Shown: piece after piece, positions 17,260 through 25,998 of the stretch
Layout: the number at the start of each line of letters is the position of its first letter
Position numbering within the stretch: the first letter of the stretch is position 1
Source: Bacillus sp. JCM 19058
GTDB lineage: Bacteria; Bacillota; Bacilli; Bacillales_H; Bacillaceae_D
Reading direction: 5' to 3'
DNA length: 31,733 nt
Assembly (NCBI GenBank): GCA_001310555.1
Contig: BAXO01000064.1
Span: forward strand, 1 to 31,733
Notes under the pieces: generated by a model
What the model was told of the DNA's origin: nothing
The model's database searches: none
The model's input: only the letters and a program-made list of their open reading frames with translations
Program-made: the position numbers and the translations under genes

Positions 17260-18081
17260 TTGAGTAGGAAAGTTATTTTAATTACTGGTGCATCAGCGGG
17301 AATAGGAAAAGAAACCTCAAAGAAGCTTTTATCCGAAGGACATATTGTGTATGCTGTAGCAAGACGAGTTGAACAAATGCAGGATCTCAAAAAAAACTTG
17401 GGCTATTACAGTGCCAATGGATATTTCCAAAGAGGAAGACATTAGCGCTTGTGTTGACAAAATGATTAAGGAGCAAGGCAGAATAGATGTACTGTTTAAT
17501 CACGCTGGATTCGCTCTCTATGGAAGTGTTGAGGAAGTGAGTTTGGATGATGCAAGGTATCAGTTCGAAGTGAATATGTTTGGCCTTGCTAGAATAACGC
17601 AGCTTGTGTTGCCGTATATGAGGAAGCAGCAGTGTGGCAAGAGTATTAGCACCTCCTCTGTTGCGGGGAAAATCCACTCACCCCTTGGAGCATGGTACCA
17701 TGCAAGCAAACATGCCTTGGAAGGCTGGTCAGATTGTCTAAGAGTCGAAGTAAAATCATTTGGAATCGATGTGGTGGTCATTGAACCCGGATCGATTGAA
17801 CTGAATTTGCGCAAGTGTCAGGAGCGCCTATGTTGAAAAACTCCGGAGATGGACCGTATAAGAACTTGGCAGTCGCAGTTGCGAAGATGCATCAAACCTC
17901 GTATAAACCTGGTGCAGCGTCGCCACCGGCAGTCATTGCAAATGCTGTTATCCAAGCTATAAAGGCCAAAAAACCAAAGACAAGGTATGCCGTTGGAAAA
18001 ATGGCCAAGCCGTCCGTATGAATGAGAAGATTGCTCGGGGATAAAACCATGGATCGAATCATTACGGGTATGATGAAATAG
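17260..18081 (+). pseudogene. Classical SDR oxidoreductase, two frameshifts and a nonsense codon
   Basis: NAD(P)-dependent short-chain dehydrogenase/reductase. A TTG start (17260) after GCGGAGGTG opens KVILITGASAGIGKETSKKL with the TGxxxGIG cofactor loop. After the A8 run 17389-17396 another frame continues with PMDISKEEDI, NHAG, the Ser region TSSVAGK, the active-site YHASK and IEPGSIE. A second shift near 17812 leads into SGAPMLKNSGDGPYKN. That frame runs to TGA at 18019-18021. Past the TGA the same frame still reads MRRLLGDKTMDRIITGMMK to TAG at 18079, a natural SDR end. Even if the homopolymer break is an error, the TGA makes this the most convincing real pseudogene of its type here. Confidence 0.85.
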
Positions 18082-18164
18082 TAGCCCAGCCGGTTTTACT
18101 TGCCTCTATTTTATCGTATGGAGGTATTGGTTCAAGTTGACATTGAACATTAATTTTCATAACA

Positions 18165-18179
18165 TTGACCTTAAGTCAA
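18165..18179. promoter_or_regulatory. TetR-type operator TTGACCTTAAGTCAA
   Basis: A near-perfect palindrome 30 bases before the TetR start, matching the three copies upstream of the SDR gene. This indicates autoregulation. Confidence 0.65.
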
Positions 18180-18208
18180 GTAGGGTTAGATAGATTAGAG
18201 GTGATGGC

Positions 18209-18891
18209 ATGAGAAGAGCGATGACCGACAGCGCTAAGGCAGAGAAAGCCAAGTTCATACTGGATGCTGCTTATGAGCTTTATAAGAAAAGCACATTTGA
18301 AGACATTAAAATGAGTGATATAGCAAAAGCGGCGAATGTCTCCAAAGGGACCTTATTTTATTATTACAGCACAAAAGAAACGCTTTTCATAGAAATTATG
18401 TTTATGGAATACGAGAAACGATTCAATCATTTCGAAGACTTACTTCTTCCATTAGGTCGATCACTTATACGGAATTTAAAGACCTGTTTCTAAAAGAGAT
18501 GGAAAGCATTCTTGATCCAGACTCGGTACTGATTCGATTAATTGCCATTAAGAGTACCATTTTGGAGAAAAATGTTGATTACGACACAGCCATTAAAGTT
18601 AGTTTGGGTCTGTTTACTTCATTGGACAAAATCGTACGACTGCTGGTTGAGAGGGTGGAATACTTTACAACGGAATCCTACTATGAGCTGCTGCAAGCAC
18701 AAAACGCAATCATCGTGGGTTATGTGAACACTACGAGTATTCCGGAGGATATGCACAAGGTCCTCGTTGATCATAAACTTGAAGGGTTCAGGCTGGATTT
18801 TAAGAAACATGCATTGTTGGCAATGGAGTATTATATGGATGGTTTATACGAGCGTCAGAAGAAGGAGATTGGACAAGGGCGCCAAGTTTAA
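18209..18891 (+). pseudogene. TetR-family regulator, one frameshift
   Basis: Residues 15-62 are a TetR helix-turn-helix (ILDAAYELYKKSTFEDIKMS, then IAKAANVSKGTLFYYYSTKE). The frame is lost near 18455 after LLLPLG and resumes as SITYTEFKDLFLKEMESILD, running to TAA at 18889-18891. One G missing at GG 18455-18456 explains it; corrected length is 227 residues, typical for the family. AGAGGTGA precedes ATG 18209. It probably represses itself and the adjacent SDR gene through the shared TTGAC...GGTCA operators. Confidence 0.87.
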
Positions 18892-19434
18892 AAAGGTACC
18901 CTTCCGGAAGAACATATATCGAGTTCTTCCCAATGTCCAACAATTGCTTCGTTTTGGGTAGTCACCTTGGAAGCACCACAAAGTCTGAAAAATGAAGAAA
19001 CCCGTGAAAAGTCTTGATTTCGCAAGGATTTTCACGGGTTTTTGATTCCTCTTCTTTGACTTGATTTCTGCTATCTTCCGAATCACATTTACGACTCAAG
19101 AGTGTGTAGTGCAAAATAAAATTATGTACACCACGAATGCGGTAAAAAGTATACATTCCAGTTTTAGAAAAGCAACTAAAAAAAGAGGCATTCCCCAACG
19201 AGAAAGCTCTTTATAAAGTTTTGTACTTATGAACAAAAGAACTTAAAACAAATGGGAAGGTGGACACATTAAACAATGGGCGATGGTGATAAACCTAAAA
19301 ATGAGTTCAAAAGATAATCTGAATTCGACTAAAAAAAACTTAGAACTGAAAAGCCTTCTAAATTAGGGGTACCGCCAATTTTAAATTGATCTGGCATAAA
19401 TAATATCTTCCGACTGTGAATATGTCTTGAATGC
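18892..19434. other. Non-coding stretch with a terminator
   Basis: Apart from the hairpin at 19001 I see no gene. GGGGTACCGCCA at 19366-19377 matches the outer end of Tn4430-type inverted repeats, but the similarity fades right after it. Confidence 0.4.
19001..19043 (+). terminator. Intrinsic terminator of the TetR gene
   Basis: CCCGTGAAAA and TTTTCACGGG form the outer 10-bp stem, extended inward by further pairing (TCTTG with CAAGGA, imperfect), and five Ts follow. Confidence 0.85.
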
Positions 19435-19465
19435 ACCTTAACCAATACAGTAAACTCTAAGTCAA
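19435..19465 (-). promoter_or_regulatory. Leftward MerR-type promoter with no gene left
   Basis: On the minus strand TTGACT and TAAGGT are exactly 19 bases apart, the overlong spacer typical of MerR-activated promoters. The spacer holds the dyad TTAGAGTTTACTGTA. Leftwards there is only non-coding sequence, so the target gene seems to have been lost. Confidence 0.55.
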
Positions 19466-19553
19466 GAGGTTCTCTAACCCGCCTTTAAACTAAGTTCAGC
19501 TCTTAATAATCAACAGTTTGAGCCAGTAAATGGATATGAAAGACGGATAAAGA

Positions 19554-19576
19554 TTAGAGTTCACTTTAATTTATTA
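19554..19576 (+). promoter_or_regulatory. MerR operator upstream of its own gene
   Basis: TTAGAGTTCACTTTAA (19554-19569) repeats the dyad seen at 19445 and 20048. It is followed by TTATTA as a possible -10 and by the AGGAGGAG ribosome binding site of the MerR gene. Autoregulation is likely. Confidence 0.5.
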
Positions 19577-19592
19577 TCAGGAGGAGAAAGAG

Positions 19593-19970
19593 ATGTCCAC
19601 GATTAAAGAAATTTCGGAGAAAACCGGGATTACCCCATATACGCTTCGCTATTATGAACGGGAAGGAATCCTGCCATACGTCAAGCGTGATTCGAGTGGC
19701 AATCGATCGTATGACGAAGAGAGTAAGGAATGGTTAAATTTTATTTTGGCGCTGCGGGCGACGGGCATGCCTCTTAGCGAGATCAAGCATTATGTGGATT
19801 TGTACCAAGAAGGCGAGAGTACACTTAAGTTACGTAAACAAATGATGCTTAAGCACAAGGCAAAAGTGGAGAAGGACCTCTCAGAAACGATTAAATATTT
19901 GGAGCAAATCAATTACAAGCTGGCGTTATACGACATGCAGGAAAAAGGATTAACCAAGATGCTGCCCTAG
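19593..19970 (+). CDS. MerR-family transcriptional regulator
   Basis: Intact 125-residue regulator. Residues 3-70 form the MerR winged helix (IKEISEKTGITPYTLRYYER and RSYDEESKEWLNFILALRAT). A coiled-coil dimerisation helix follows (LRKQMMLKHKAKVEKDLSET). There is no cysteine-rich metal-binding tail, so it belongs with the AdhR/YfmP-like group that senses reactive small molecules rather than metals. The start follows GGAGGAG. Several copies of its probable operator (AGAGTTNACT dyad) lie within 750 bases, including one at the promoter of the next SDR gene. Confidence 0.93.
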   Translation: MSTIKEISEKTGITPYTLRYYEREGILPYVKRDSSGNRSYDEESKEWLNFILALRATGMPLSEIKHYVDLYQEGESTLKLRKQMMLKHKAKVEKDLSETIKYLEQINYKLALYDMQEKGLTKMLP

Positions 19971-20004
19971 TTCAACCGTTTTGTAAAATCTCTCTCGAAT
20001 TGGA

Positions 20005-20038
20005 ACGCGTTCTCTGGATGACGGACGCGTCTTTTTTT
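20005..20038 (+). terminator. Intrinsic terminator of the MerR gene
   Basis: ACGCGT (20005-20010) pairs with ACGCGT (20025-20030) around a 14-base loop, with partial extension. C and seven Ts follow. Confidence 0.75.
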
Positions 20039-20171
20039 CGTGCATATATTAGAGTTAACTATAATGTATTTCACCTAATATATACCACATAATTGGATTT
20101 TGTTCCGATTTATGTGAAAAACCATGGATTTACAGGGTTTTTCACCTGCAAAATTATTTATTTGTCAGGGC

Positions 20172-20202
20172 TTGACTTACAGCAAACTCCAATTGATAAC
20201 CT
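20172..20202 (+). promoter_or_regulatory. MerR-type promoter of the SDR gene
   Basis: TTGACT (20172-20177) and TAACCT (20197-20202) are 19 bases apart. The spacer carries TTACAGCAAACTCCAA, a diverged copy of the AGAGTTNACT dyad. A similar dyad, TTAGAGTTAACTATAA, lies upstream at 20049-20064. The MerR regulator just upstream probably activates this promoter. Confidence 0.6.
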
Positions 20203-20253
20203 AGAATCAAGCCAGCGATGAATGGCTAATAAAAGAACAAAGGGGAAGTACAA

Positions 20254-20995
20254 ATGAATACAAAAGTAGCAATTATCACAGGCGCAAGCAGCGGAATGGG
20301 AGCGGCTACGGCCAAGCTTCTCGCTCAACACGACATAAAGGTCATGCTTGCCGCTCGCCGGGAAGATCGATTGCAGAAGCTGCAGGAAGAAATCCGAAAC
20401 GCTGGGGGCGAGGCCAGCTACAAGGTGACTGACGTCACTTCGCGTGCCGACGTTGAAGCATTGGTGGATGAAACGATTAAAACCTATAGACAAATCGACA
20501 TCTTGATTAATAATGCTGGAATCATGCCACTTTCATTCTTCAGAAATTTGAAGGTTGACGAATGGGAGCGAATGATCGATGTGAACATTAAAGGTGTCCT
20601 CTATGGGATGGCAGCGGTGTACAAACATATGGAAGAACGCAATGAGGGACATATTATTAATTTCTCGTCCATTGCGGGGTATATCATCTTCCTTCAAGCT
20701 CTATTTATAGTGCGACCAAGCATGCCGTACGGGTGTTAACTGAAGCATGAGAACCGAAATGGGGGCCAAACAAAATATCCGGACGACTCTCATCTCTCCC
20801 GGAGCGGTAGAAACCGAGTTGTACGATACCATTACCGACAACTCGATTTATCCCGCGTTGGAGAAATTGGGCAGCCGGGAATGGAACCAACTTGACCCTA
20901 ACGATATTGCCAACACCATATTGTTTGCAATCCAGCAACCGACTAACGTGACGATTAACGAACTGATTGCCCGCCCTACGTCGCAAAGCTTGTAA
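20254..20995 (+). pseudogene. Classical SDR oxidoreductase, two frameshifts
   Basis: NAD(P)-dependent short-chain dehydrogenase. It has KVAIITGASSGMGAATAKLL (cofactor loop), AARREDRL (NADP-type Arg pair), INNAG, NFSSIAGY and, in a second frame, IYSATKHAVRVLTEA with the YxxxK active site. A third frame has MRTEMG, ISPGAVETEL and a normal C-terminus to TAA at 20993-20995. Two single bases are missing: one C at CC 20691-20692 (IIFPSSSIYSATK) and one near 20746 (TEAMRTEMG). Corrected length is 247 residues. Both breaks lie within 60 bases, across the catalytic region. It is the likely target of the MerR regulator upstream. Confidence 0.87.
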
Positions 20996-21140
20996 AATTG
21001 TCGCCGTACAACTTTATAAATGCCGCCAGATTAATTTTTGGACGGTCAAAGCACCTGCGCATATTATTTGTGCATTGAAACACTGTAAAGAGGAAATGTT
21101 TTAGTTCAGTTTTTTTAGCAAATGGGCGCGATTGTAAAAC

Positions 21141-21181
21141 AAAAAAGTCGATTCCTTATCGTACAGGGAATCGACTTTTTT
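21141..21181. terminator. Bidirectional intrinsic terminator
   Basis: AAAAAAGTCGATTCC and GGAATCGACTTTTTT form a perfect 15-bp stem with T/A runs on both sides. It separates the convergent SDR and DinB genes. Confidence 0.9.
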
Positions 21182-21230
21182 AGGTTGGAAATATGCTTGC
21201 TGTCGGGACCCCTTATATGGAAAAAGCGAT

Positions 21231-21701
21231 TTAACGAATGAGGTCTGTTTTCGGCGGAATATAACCAAGTTGTCTGCCTACTTTTACAATTTGACCCTTA
21301 TGATGAAACTCATGGGTGATGGTATGCGTAAAGAGCCATAATGCAGTAAATTCCTTGCTGGTTCCATTTCCAAAGGATACTTGAACCTTGACATCCCATT
21401 TCCCTTTAAACTCATTCAGAAATTCTTCAACCAGGGCATCTGTGTTTTTAAAAACCCTGCGCATATCATGTACGTTGTTAATAAGTTCCGGTTTTATGTT
21501 GGAAAATGATTTACCAAGAGCCCGATTCCCTAACCATATCCGATAGCAGTCAGCTACATGGGAATGCAGGCTACGAATAGAGTTGCCACCAAAGTTTTCA
21601 AGCTCTTTTGCGTAATCTGTCGCGGTGATCATCTCGCAATAATGGAATAATGATTCCCTTGTTCGTTGGATCAAATCATATTGGCTGATGAATACCTCCA
21701 T
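21231..21701 (-). CDS. DinB-family four-helix-bundle protein
   Basis: Intact 156-residue protein of the DinB/YfiT-like superfamily. The three metal-ligand histidines are visible in SIRSLHSHVADCYRIWL and in HTITHEFHHKGQIVKVGRQL. These proteins are often thiol-dependent metal-binding enzymes or damage-inducible proteins of unclear activity. Start ATG at 21701 follows a GGAGGCG-type ribosome binding site. No partner thiol enzyme is nearby, so the role is unassigned. Confidence 0.9.
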   Translation of the reverse strand: MEVFISQYDLIQRTRESLFHYCEMITATDYAKELENFGGNSIRSLHSHVADCYRIWLGNRALGKSFSNIKPELINNVHDMRRVFKNTDALVEEFLNEFKGKWDVKVQVSFGNGTSKEFTALWLFTHTITHEFHHKGQIVKVGRQLGYIPPKTDLIR

Positions 21702-21867
21702 CCTTTAAAACGCCTCCTTGTTTTTCGCTTTTCTGTGTTTTTTTGCAATCACAATACTTGCCATGACCAACTCACTCAAGGAAATTCTCTTATTTTTAGC
21801 CGTTAACGGGTTCTATTCCGAAATAAATTAGTACGATCTTTGTTACGAGATGATTGAAGATCCCGTA

Positions 21868-22218
21868 TCAAATACGATTCAAATGAGTATCTTGAAATTT
21901 TGTCGGATATTTCAGTCCATAACCAAGCATTCTATCCATTCCGATATGAGCAACCCAAATTAAGCCGATCATTAAAAGAATATGGCTATGAATCAATACA
22001 CTAGAGATTATGATTGCCATAGGAATACTGTAGGTGTGAAAAAGATTGTACCATACCGCGCCAACCTTGTTATTTTTCAAATACCCAAGCATTGACAAAT
22101 CGGGTGCAAACAATAAAAGGACAAACACAATCCAATTAAATTGTAGATCGAAAAAGTAAAAATAAACACTTAATGCTAGTGCCACAAGCCCCTCAATTCG
22201 TAAAACAAGTGCATTCAT
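21868..22218 (-). CDS. DUF4260 membrane protein
   Basis: Intact 116-residue protein with about four membrane segments. LLLFAPDLSMLGYL, WYNLFHTYSIP and WVAHIGMDRMLGYGLKYPTK are the conserved DUF4260 motifs. The function of the family is unknown. It lies between the DinB and SDR genes, all on the minus strand; the gaps (about 166 and 74 bases) leave open whether they form one transcript. Confidence 0.88.
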   Translation of the reverse strand: MNALVLRIEGLVALALSVYFYFFDLQFNWIVFVLLLFAPDLSMLGYLKNNKVGAVWYNLFHTYSIPMAIIISSVLIHSHILLMIGLIWVAHIGMDRMLGYGLKYPTKFQDTHLNRI

Positions 22219-22292
22219 TTTGCTATCCCCCCAACACTAACTGTCGATTGATAGTCATTCTCCGGCTATTAACGTTTACCGGTGATTGCCAC

Positions 22293-23048
22293 TTACCAAG
22301 GAATTGTACCTGATGTCTGTGTGAATGTTCCGGATGGTCCGTCCGCACCAAGAAGAGAAACACGTACAACTTCGGCAGCAGCCTCTTCTATAGTCTCTGT
22401 ACCTGAGTAGTTGTTCAATTTAGTTTTTGGAAATCCTGGAGAAACAGTGTTGACCTTGATCGCTTCCTGTTCCAGTTCAATGGCAAAAGCGAGCGAGATA
22501 GCGTTAAGGGCTGTTTTTGACGCTGCGTATCCAGGGCTGAATAGATCGCGAACAGGAAAATCTGGATCTGAATTCAGCGTTAGTGAACCAACTGCACTTG
22601 AGACATTAACAATACGTGGCATTGAGGATTGACGTAGCAAAGGTAGCATGGCTTGCGTGACAGCTAAAACTCCGAATACGTTTGTTTCCCAGATTGCACG
22701 CACTTCATTTAGAGACACTCTGCTCGCCTTACTTAAATGTGTATATTCCTCTAAAGACATATCTGGTGTTAAATGCGTATTCGAAATCGCAGCGTTATTA
22801 ACAAGGACATCAAGGTGACCTAATTCATCTTGAACTCGCTTAGCCGCAATTGCAATTGATTCCTCTTTCGTTACGTCAAGTTGGACAGCAAGAGCTCCAG
22901 ATCCAATTTCCTTCGCCGCATTTTCACCTCGTTCGAGATTACGAGAACCGACCAAAACAGTAAATCCATTAGCAGCAAGATCTTTTGCAATTTGTAGGCC
23001 AATTCCTTGGTTAGCTCCAGTAATGAAGGCGACAGCATTGGAGTTCAT
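22293..23048 (-). CDS. SDR oxidoreductase with MarR-type operators
   Basis: Intact 251-residue short-chain dehydrogenase. AFITGANQGIGLQIAKDLAA is the cofactor loop, GSRNLERG suggests NADP preference, LVNNAAIS and NVSSAVGS precede the active-site YAASK, and VSPGFPKT is the usual C-terminal loop. It resembles the carbonyl-reductase-like SDRs that often sit with MarR or TetR regulators. Two copies of GTTGAYGTATCAAC lie upstream (23083, 23120), the same motif found at the MarR/aldo-keto reductase promoter at 26907-26958. It is probably co-regulated with that reductase although about 4 kb away. Confidence 0.93.
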   Translation of the reverse strand: MNSNAVAFITGANQGIGLQIAKDLAANGFTVLVGSRNLERGENAAKEIGSGALAVQLDVTKEESIAIAAKRVQDELGHLDVLVNNAAISNTHLTPDMSLEEYTHLSKASRVSLNEVRAIWETNVFGVLAVTQAMLPLLRQSSMPRIVNVSSAVGSLTLNSDPDFPVRDLFSPGYAASKTALNAISLAFAIELEQEAIKVNTVSPGFPKTKLNNYSGTETIEEAAAEVVRVSLLGADGPSGTFTQTSGTIPW

Positions 23049-23082
23049 AATATTCCATCCTTTCTATCCCAACACAACTTTG

Positions 23083-23133
23083 GTTGATGTATCAACTGTC
23101 AATAATTTATCAGTCGGTGGTTGTCGTGTCAAC
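23083..23133. promoter_or_regulatory. Pair of MarR-type operators upstream of the SDR gene
   Basis: GTTGATGTATCAAC (23083-23096) is a perfect palindrome. GTTGTCGTGTCAAC (23120-23133) matches the MarR-locus operator GTTGACGTATCAAC at 12 of 14 positions and lies inside the larger palindrome GGTGGTTG...CAACCACC. Their centres are 37 bases apart. Confidence 0.65.
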
Positions 23134-23435
23134 CACCTTATAAAAAATGCTGCTTTTATCTTTATTATTCATGGGAAGCAACATCATAAAGGAAAGTGCA
23201 CTTTTTGGTTTGCCGGATAACTCCTCTTAAAAGGGCTCGAGTAGAAGGAGTAAAGGTAGCATTCGACGATTTTGCCGCTATTTACCCTTAAACTTAAACC
23301 ACATATAAGTAGCAACACCACCCAAGTTAAAGCATTTAGCTAGGTGCCTTTGCTTGTTTATATTCCTTCATGATTTTATAAAATGTATTTTTTTTCAGTT
23401 CTAACATACCCATAAACATAACACGCAGATGCCAT
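23134..23435. other. Non-coding stretch, nothing recognised
   Basis: AT-rich sequence of about 300 bases without a supported gene. Its right part borders the transposase stub and may be decayed mobile-element DNA. Confidence 0.3.
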
Positions 23436-23527
23436 TTATACCCAAAAGATCTCATCAAAACGGTGCGTAGGTTCTAAATTGTATAATCCTTGCAGGTCAA
23501 ATAAGCTCTCTTTCGTATAATAGCCAT
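23436..23527 (-). pseudogene. N-terminal stub of a probable insertion-sequence transposase
   Basis: On the minus strand AGGAGG (23539-23544) precedes ATG 23527, which opens MAIIRK. After a one-base shift the frame reads ESLFDLQGLYNLEPTHRFDE and stops at 23436. The start looks like those of IS transposases from Bacillales (short basic start, then SLFD), but I cannot name the family. Only about 30 codons remain. Confidence 0.35.
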
Positions 23528-23586
23528 AAGGGAGTCTTCCTCCTGTTTTTAGAGTTTTGCGTCTACTTAACTCCTTCGACTGTTTG

Positions 23587-23607
23587 GGGAGGCACTCCCT
23601 TTTTTTT
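23587..23607 (+). terminator. Intrinsic terminator
   Basis: GGGAG-GCA-CTCCC followed by eight Ts. It faces rightwards, just before the end of the leftward hydrolase gene. It probably belonged to the element whose stub lies to its left, or insulates it. Confidence 0.7.
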
Positions 23608-23654
23608 GTGGCTTGAAAACCTTGGGAGACTGAGGCTGCAATTATGAATTCCAC

Positions 23655-24519
23655 TCATATTATTACTTTATCTCTTAAAAATCGATTTATGAGAAAAGCA
23701 CTCGTTTCTAACTCTTCTTCTAGAGGGAAATGACCAGTATTTAATAAATGAATCTCACAATCTTTAAGGTCTTTTTGGAATGCTAGCGCACCTTTAGGTC
23801 CGAAAAACATGTCGTTTTTACCCCATGCAACCAATGTAGGAGGTTGATAAGTTCTAAAAAAACTCTTGCCAATCTGGATACTGTTTCAGATTGTTTCTAT
23901 AGTCATAATACAAAGCCAGTTGTATTTCGTCATTGCCGGGACGATCCAAAACGAATTGATCCATATTCCATGCATCGGGGCTAATTCGATCAGGGTGACG
24001 AGTCCCATCTGTATATTGATACTTTGTAAATTCCACAGATAACAGGGATTTTAAATTATTCTTATTTTCCTCAGAAGGCTTTTCCCAATATGTCCTTATA
24101 GGATCCCATGCATTCAATAATCCTTCCTCATAAGCATTTCCATTTTGAGTTATGATCGCTTGAATTCTTTCAGGATATTTAGTTGCCAATCTGAATCCTA
24201 TTGGGGCTCCGTAATCATGAACATAAATACTATATTTCTCTAATTTTAGTATCTCTACAAATTCATTTATCAGAATAGCAATGTTATCAAAAGTATATTC
24301 AAAATCATCCATTCCGGGCTGATCACTATTCCCGAAACCTGGGTAATCAGGTGCAATAATGTGATATTCATCCATCAATTTAATAATTAAATTTCGATAC
24401 ATATGAGAAGAAGAGGGGAAACCGTGAAGCAATAAAATTGTAGGATTACTTCGATTACCAGCTTCTCGATAAAAGATATTAATGTTGTGAATACTTATTG
24501 TTTTGTATTGAACGGACAT
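23655..24519 (-). pseudogene. Alpha/beta hydrolase (haloalkane dehalogenase/epoxide hydrolase-like), one frameshift
   Basis: Soluble hydrolase. ILLLHGFPSSSHMYRNL holds the HGxP oxyanion motif. YVHDYGAPIGFRLATKYPER has Asp as nucleophile, which points to a haloalkane dehalogenase or epoxide hydrolase rather than an esterase. The frame stops at 23854 after DWQEFF because the A7 run 23866-23872 (T7 on the coding strand) is one base long. With T6 it continues RTYQPPTLVAWGKNDMFFGP and ends LNTGHFPLEEELETSAFLIN, supplying the acid and the catalytic His. Corrected length is 287 residues with a stop at 23655, the normal family size. Confidence 0.88.
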
Positions 24520-24739
24520 ATTTTCACCTCGAATTATTATTGGAAATCAGTGTGGCCCTTTAAAAAAAAGTTGAATCGACCAATTCGTATGTTTCTTCAT
24601 CATTAAGTTCTTTCAAAGTCACCTCACTTTTTAACCTGTAATAGTAATTTTTAATGGTTATAGTCATATGCTACATCATTTTAACTAACTTGTAAAATTA
24701 TTTTTTAACGGTTATAATCATTTATGAGGTGAAACATTA

Positions 24740-25337
24740 ATGGACAAATCAATATTCGTATTAGGTGGAACTGCATGGATTAACCTATTAAATACGACAT
24801 ATATTTCTAATAAACAAAAGATTGATATTCTTATTGATTCATCGAAAACCCTCCAATGGCTGGAAGCGAATAATCTATTGCGGGAGTCTGACGCCCTAGC
24901 CTTAGAAAAGAAAAAAATTGCTTGATTCGCTAATTGACGAGCTTCATTCGCTTCGGAACCTCAGCAAAATAATTATGTCTGATATAGAACGGCATGGAAA
25001 ACTCGCTCTAAACACTACGGATCAACTGATAAAACTAGTGAAACAAGTGAAAGTTGACCTGACTATTGTTCCAAGGAATGACAAATTAGTATTGGCCGCC
25101 GAGGGAGTAACAGCTAAAGATCACGTGCTGTACAATATTGTTGACTCAATTATTTACACATTGGATAGTATCTCTATCAATCGTATTAGGAAGTGCGAAC
25201 ACCCAGAATGCAGGCTCTATTATGTCGATACTTCAAAATCAGGAAGAAGACGCTGGTGTAGCATGGAGTTGTGCGGAAATCGCAAAAAGGTGGCAGAATT
25301 TTATGCAAGAAAAAAAGAAAAAGTTATAACTAAGTAA
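24740..25337 (+). pseudogene. CGNR zinc-finger regulator-like protein, one frameshift
   Basis: The N-terminal half resembles the ABATE domain (FVLGGTAWINLLNTTY). The C-terminal half ends with the zinc finger CEHPECRLYYVDTSKSGRRR, then WCSMELCGNRKKVAEFYARK, giving four Cys and the CGNR motif. Such proteins are thought to be stress-responsive transcription factors. The frame stops at 24925 because the A7 run 24911-24917 is one base long; with A6 it reads LEKKKLLDSLIDELHSLRNL. Corrected length is 198 residues. It is divergent from the hydrolase gene and may control it; no clear operator was found between them. Confidence 0.87.
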
Positions 25338-25500
25338 TTTTAGTGTAAAAAATCATACAGCTTCCCATGAATAACGTTAGAATTACAATAAACGAAACAA
25401 GACATTCAAAACAGCGTTGTTGACCACTTATTCCACAAACAATATTACGAATGAAACATTAAGAAAATACATCGTGGGGTAAATAAGGGAGCAACCATGA

Positions 25501-25669
25501 ATGGACTGGTCAGAACGAAAACGGGGGGAATTCAGAGAACGTGGCATACAAGAGTGCTTTAATTATCCATATCAATGCAATAAGTGTTTGGAATACGGTG
25601 TATTTGAGTGAAGCAACAAAGGAAATCAAAAAAACTTTAGGTTAGGAACATATTAATCTTCCTGGTTGA
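25501..25669 (+). pseudogene. tnpA-like: C-terminal remnant of a Tn3-family transposase
   Basis: RKRGEFRERGIQ (from 25516) and, after a one-base shift, SALIIHINAISVWNTVYLSE match the conserved C-terminal region of Tn3 transposases (GKRGELRER..., then LNILINAISVWNTVYL). Further on, LG*EHINLPG (25637-25666) corresponds to the terminal LGWEHINLxGDY block, with Trp changed to a stop and about 20 residues deleted before it. Everything upstream of this is gone. A typical inverted repeat follows about 115 bases later. Confidence 0.7.
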
Positions 25670-25998
25670 TTTAAAAAGGATACCAGCTGATGCTGATATG
25701 GTAAGCCCCTTAAATAAAATTATAAATAACAAAAGCCAAATCCATTAGCGTACAGTTTTTGACATTTTTCGTGTCGAATTTTGTTTAGCGTACAAAATTT
25801 CCGAAATGTTGGCGGTACCCATTGTAAAAAAAATTGAGCTTTTTACCATAACCCTCACCAAAACGAAAAATTGAAGTAATCCAAAATATTATGTAGTCTA
25901 TGTCTACTTGGGGTAAATGTAGTGAAAGCCACAATAAAATAAGCCACTATACCTCTCCATAAGAATTCATTTATTTTGAGTACACGTGGCTCATGCAC
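25670..25998. other. Non-coding region between transposon remnant and TetR stub
   Basis: It holds the Tn3-type inverted repeat (25784). TTAGCGTACA occurs twice, 40 bases apart (25745 and 25785). No gene is seen. Confidence 0.5.
25784..25821. repeat. Tn3-family (Tn4430-like) terminal inverted repeat
   Basis: Read on the minus strand the sequence is GGGTACCGCCAACATTTCGG, followed by AAATTTTGTACGCTAA. From memory the Tn4430 repeat reads GGGGTACCGCCAGCATTTCG, then GAAAAAAACC and ACGCTAAG. The two agree through the first 20 or so positions and the last eight. Together with the transposase tail just upstream this marks the right end of a decayed Tn3-type transposon. Confidence 0.65.

Noticed and set aside
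18844..19086. 80-codon minus-strand open frame over the TetR terminator
   Set aside because: It spans the hairpin at 19001 and is antisense to the TetR end; a shadow frame.
25501..25611. 36-residue open frame starting MDWSERKRGEFRERG
   Set aside because: Its first part is the Tn3 transposase frame before a frameshift; the rest is an out-of-frame shadow of it.
25745..25821. First read as IS21-type end repeats because TTAGCGTACA occurs twice
   Set aside because: The outer sequence GGGTACCGCCAACATTTCGG fits a Tn4430-like Tn3 inverted repeat, and a Tn3 transposase tail lies next to it.
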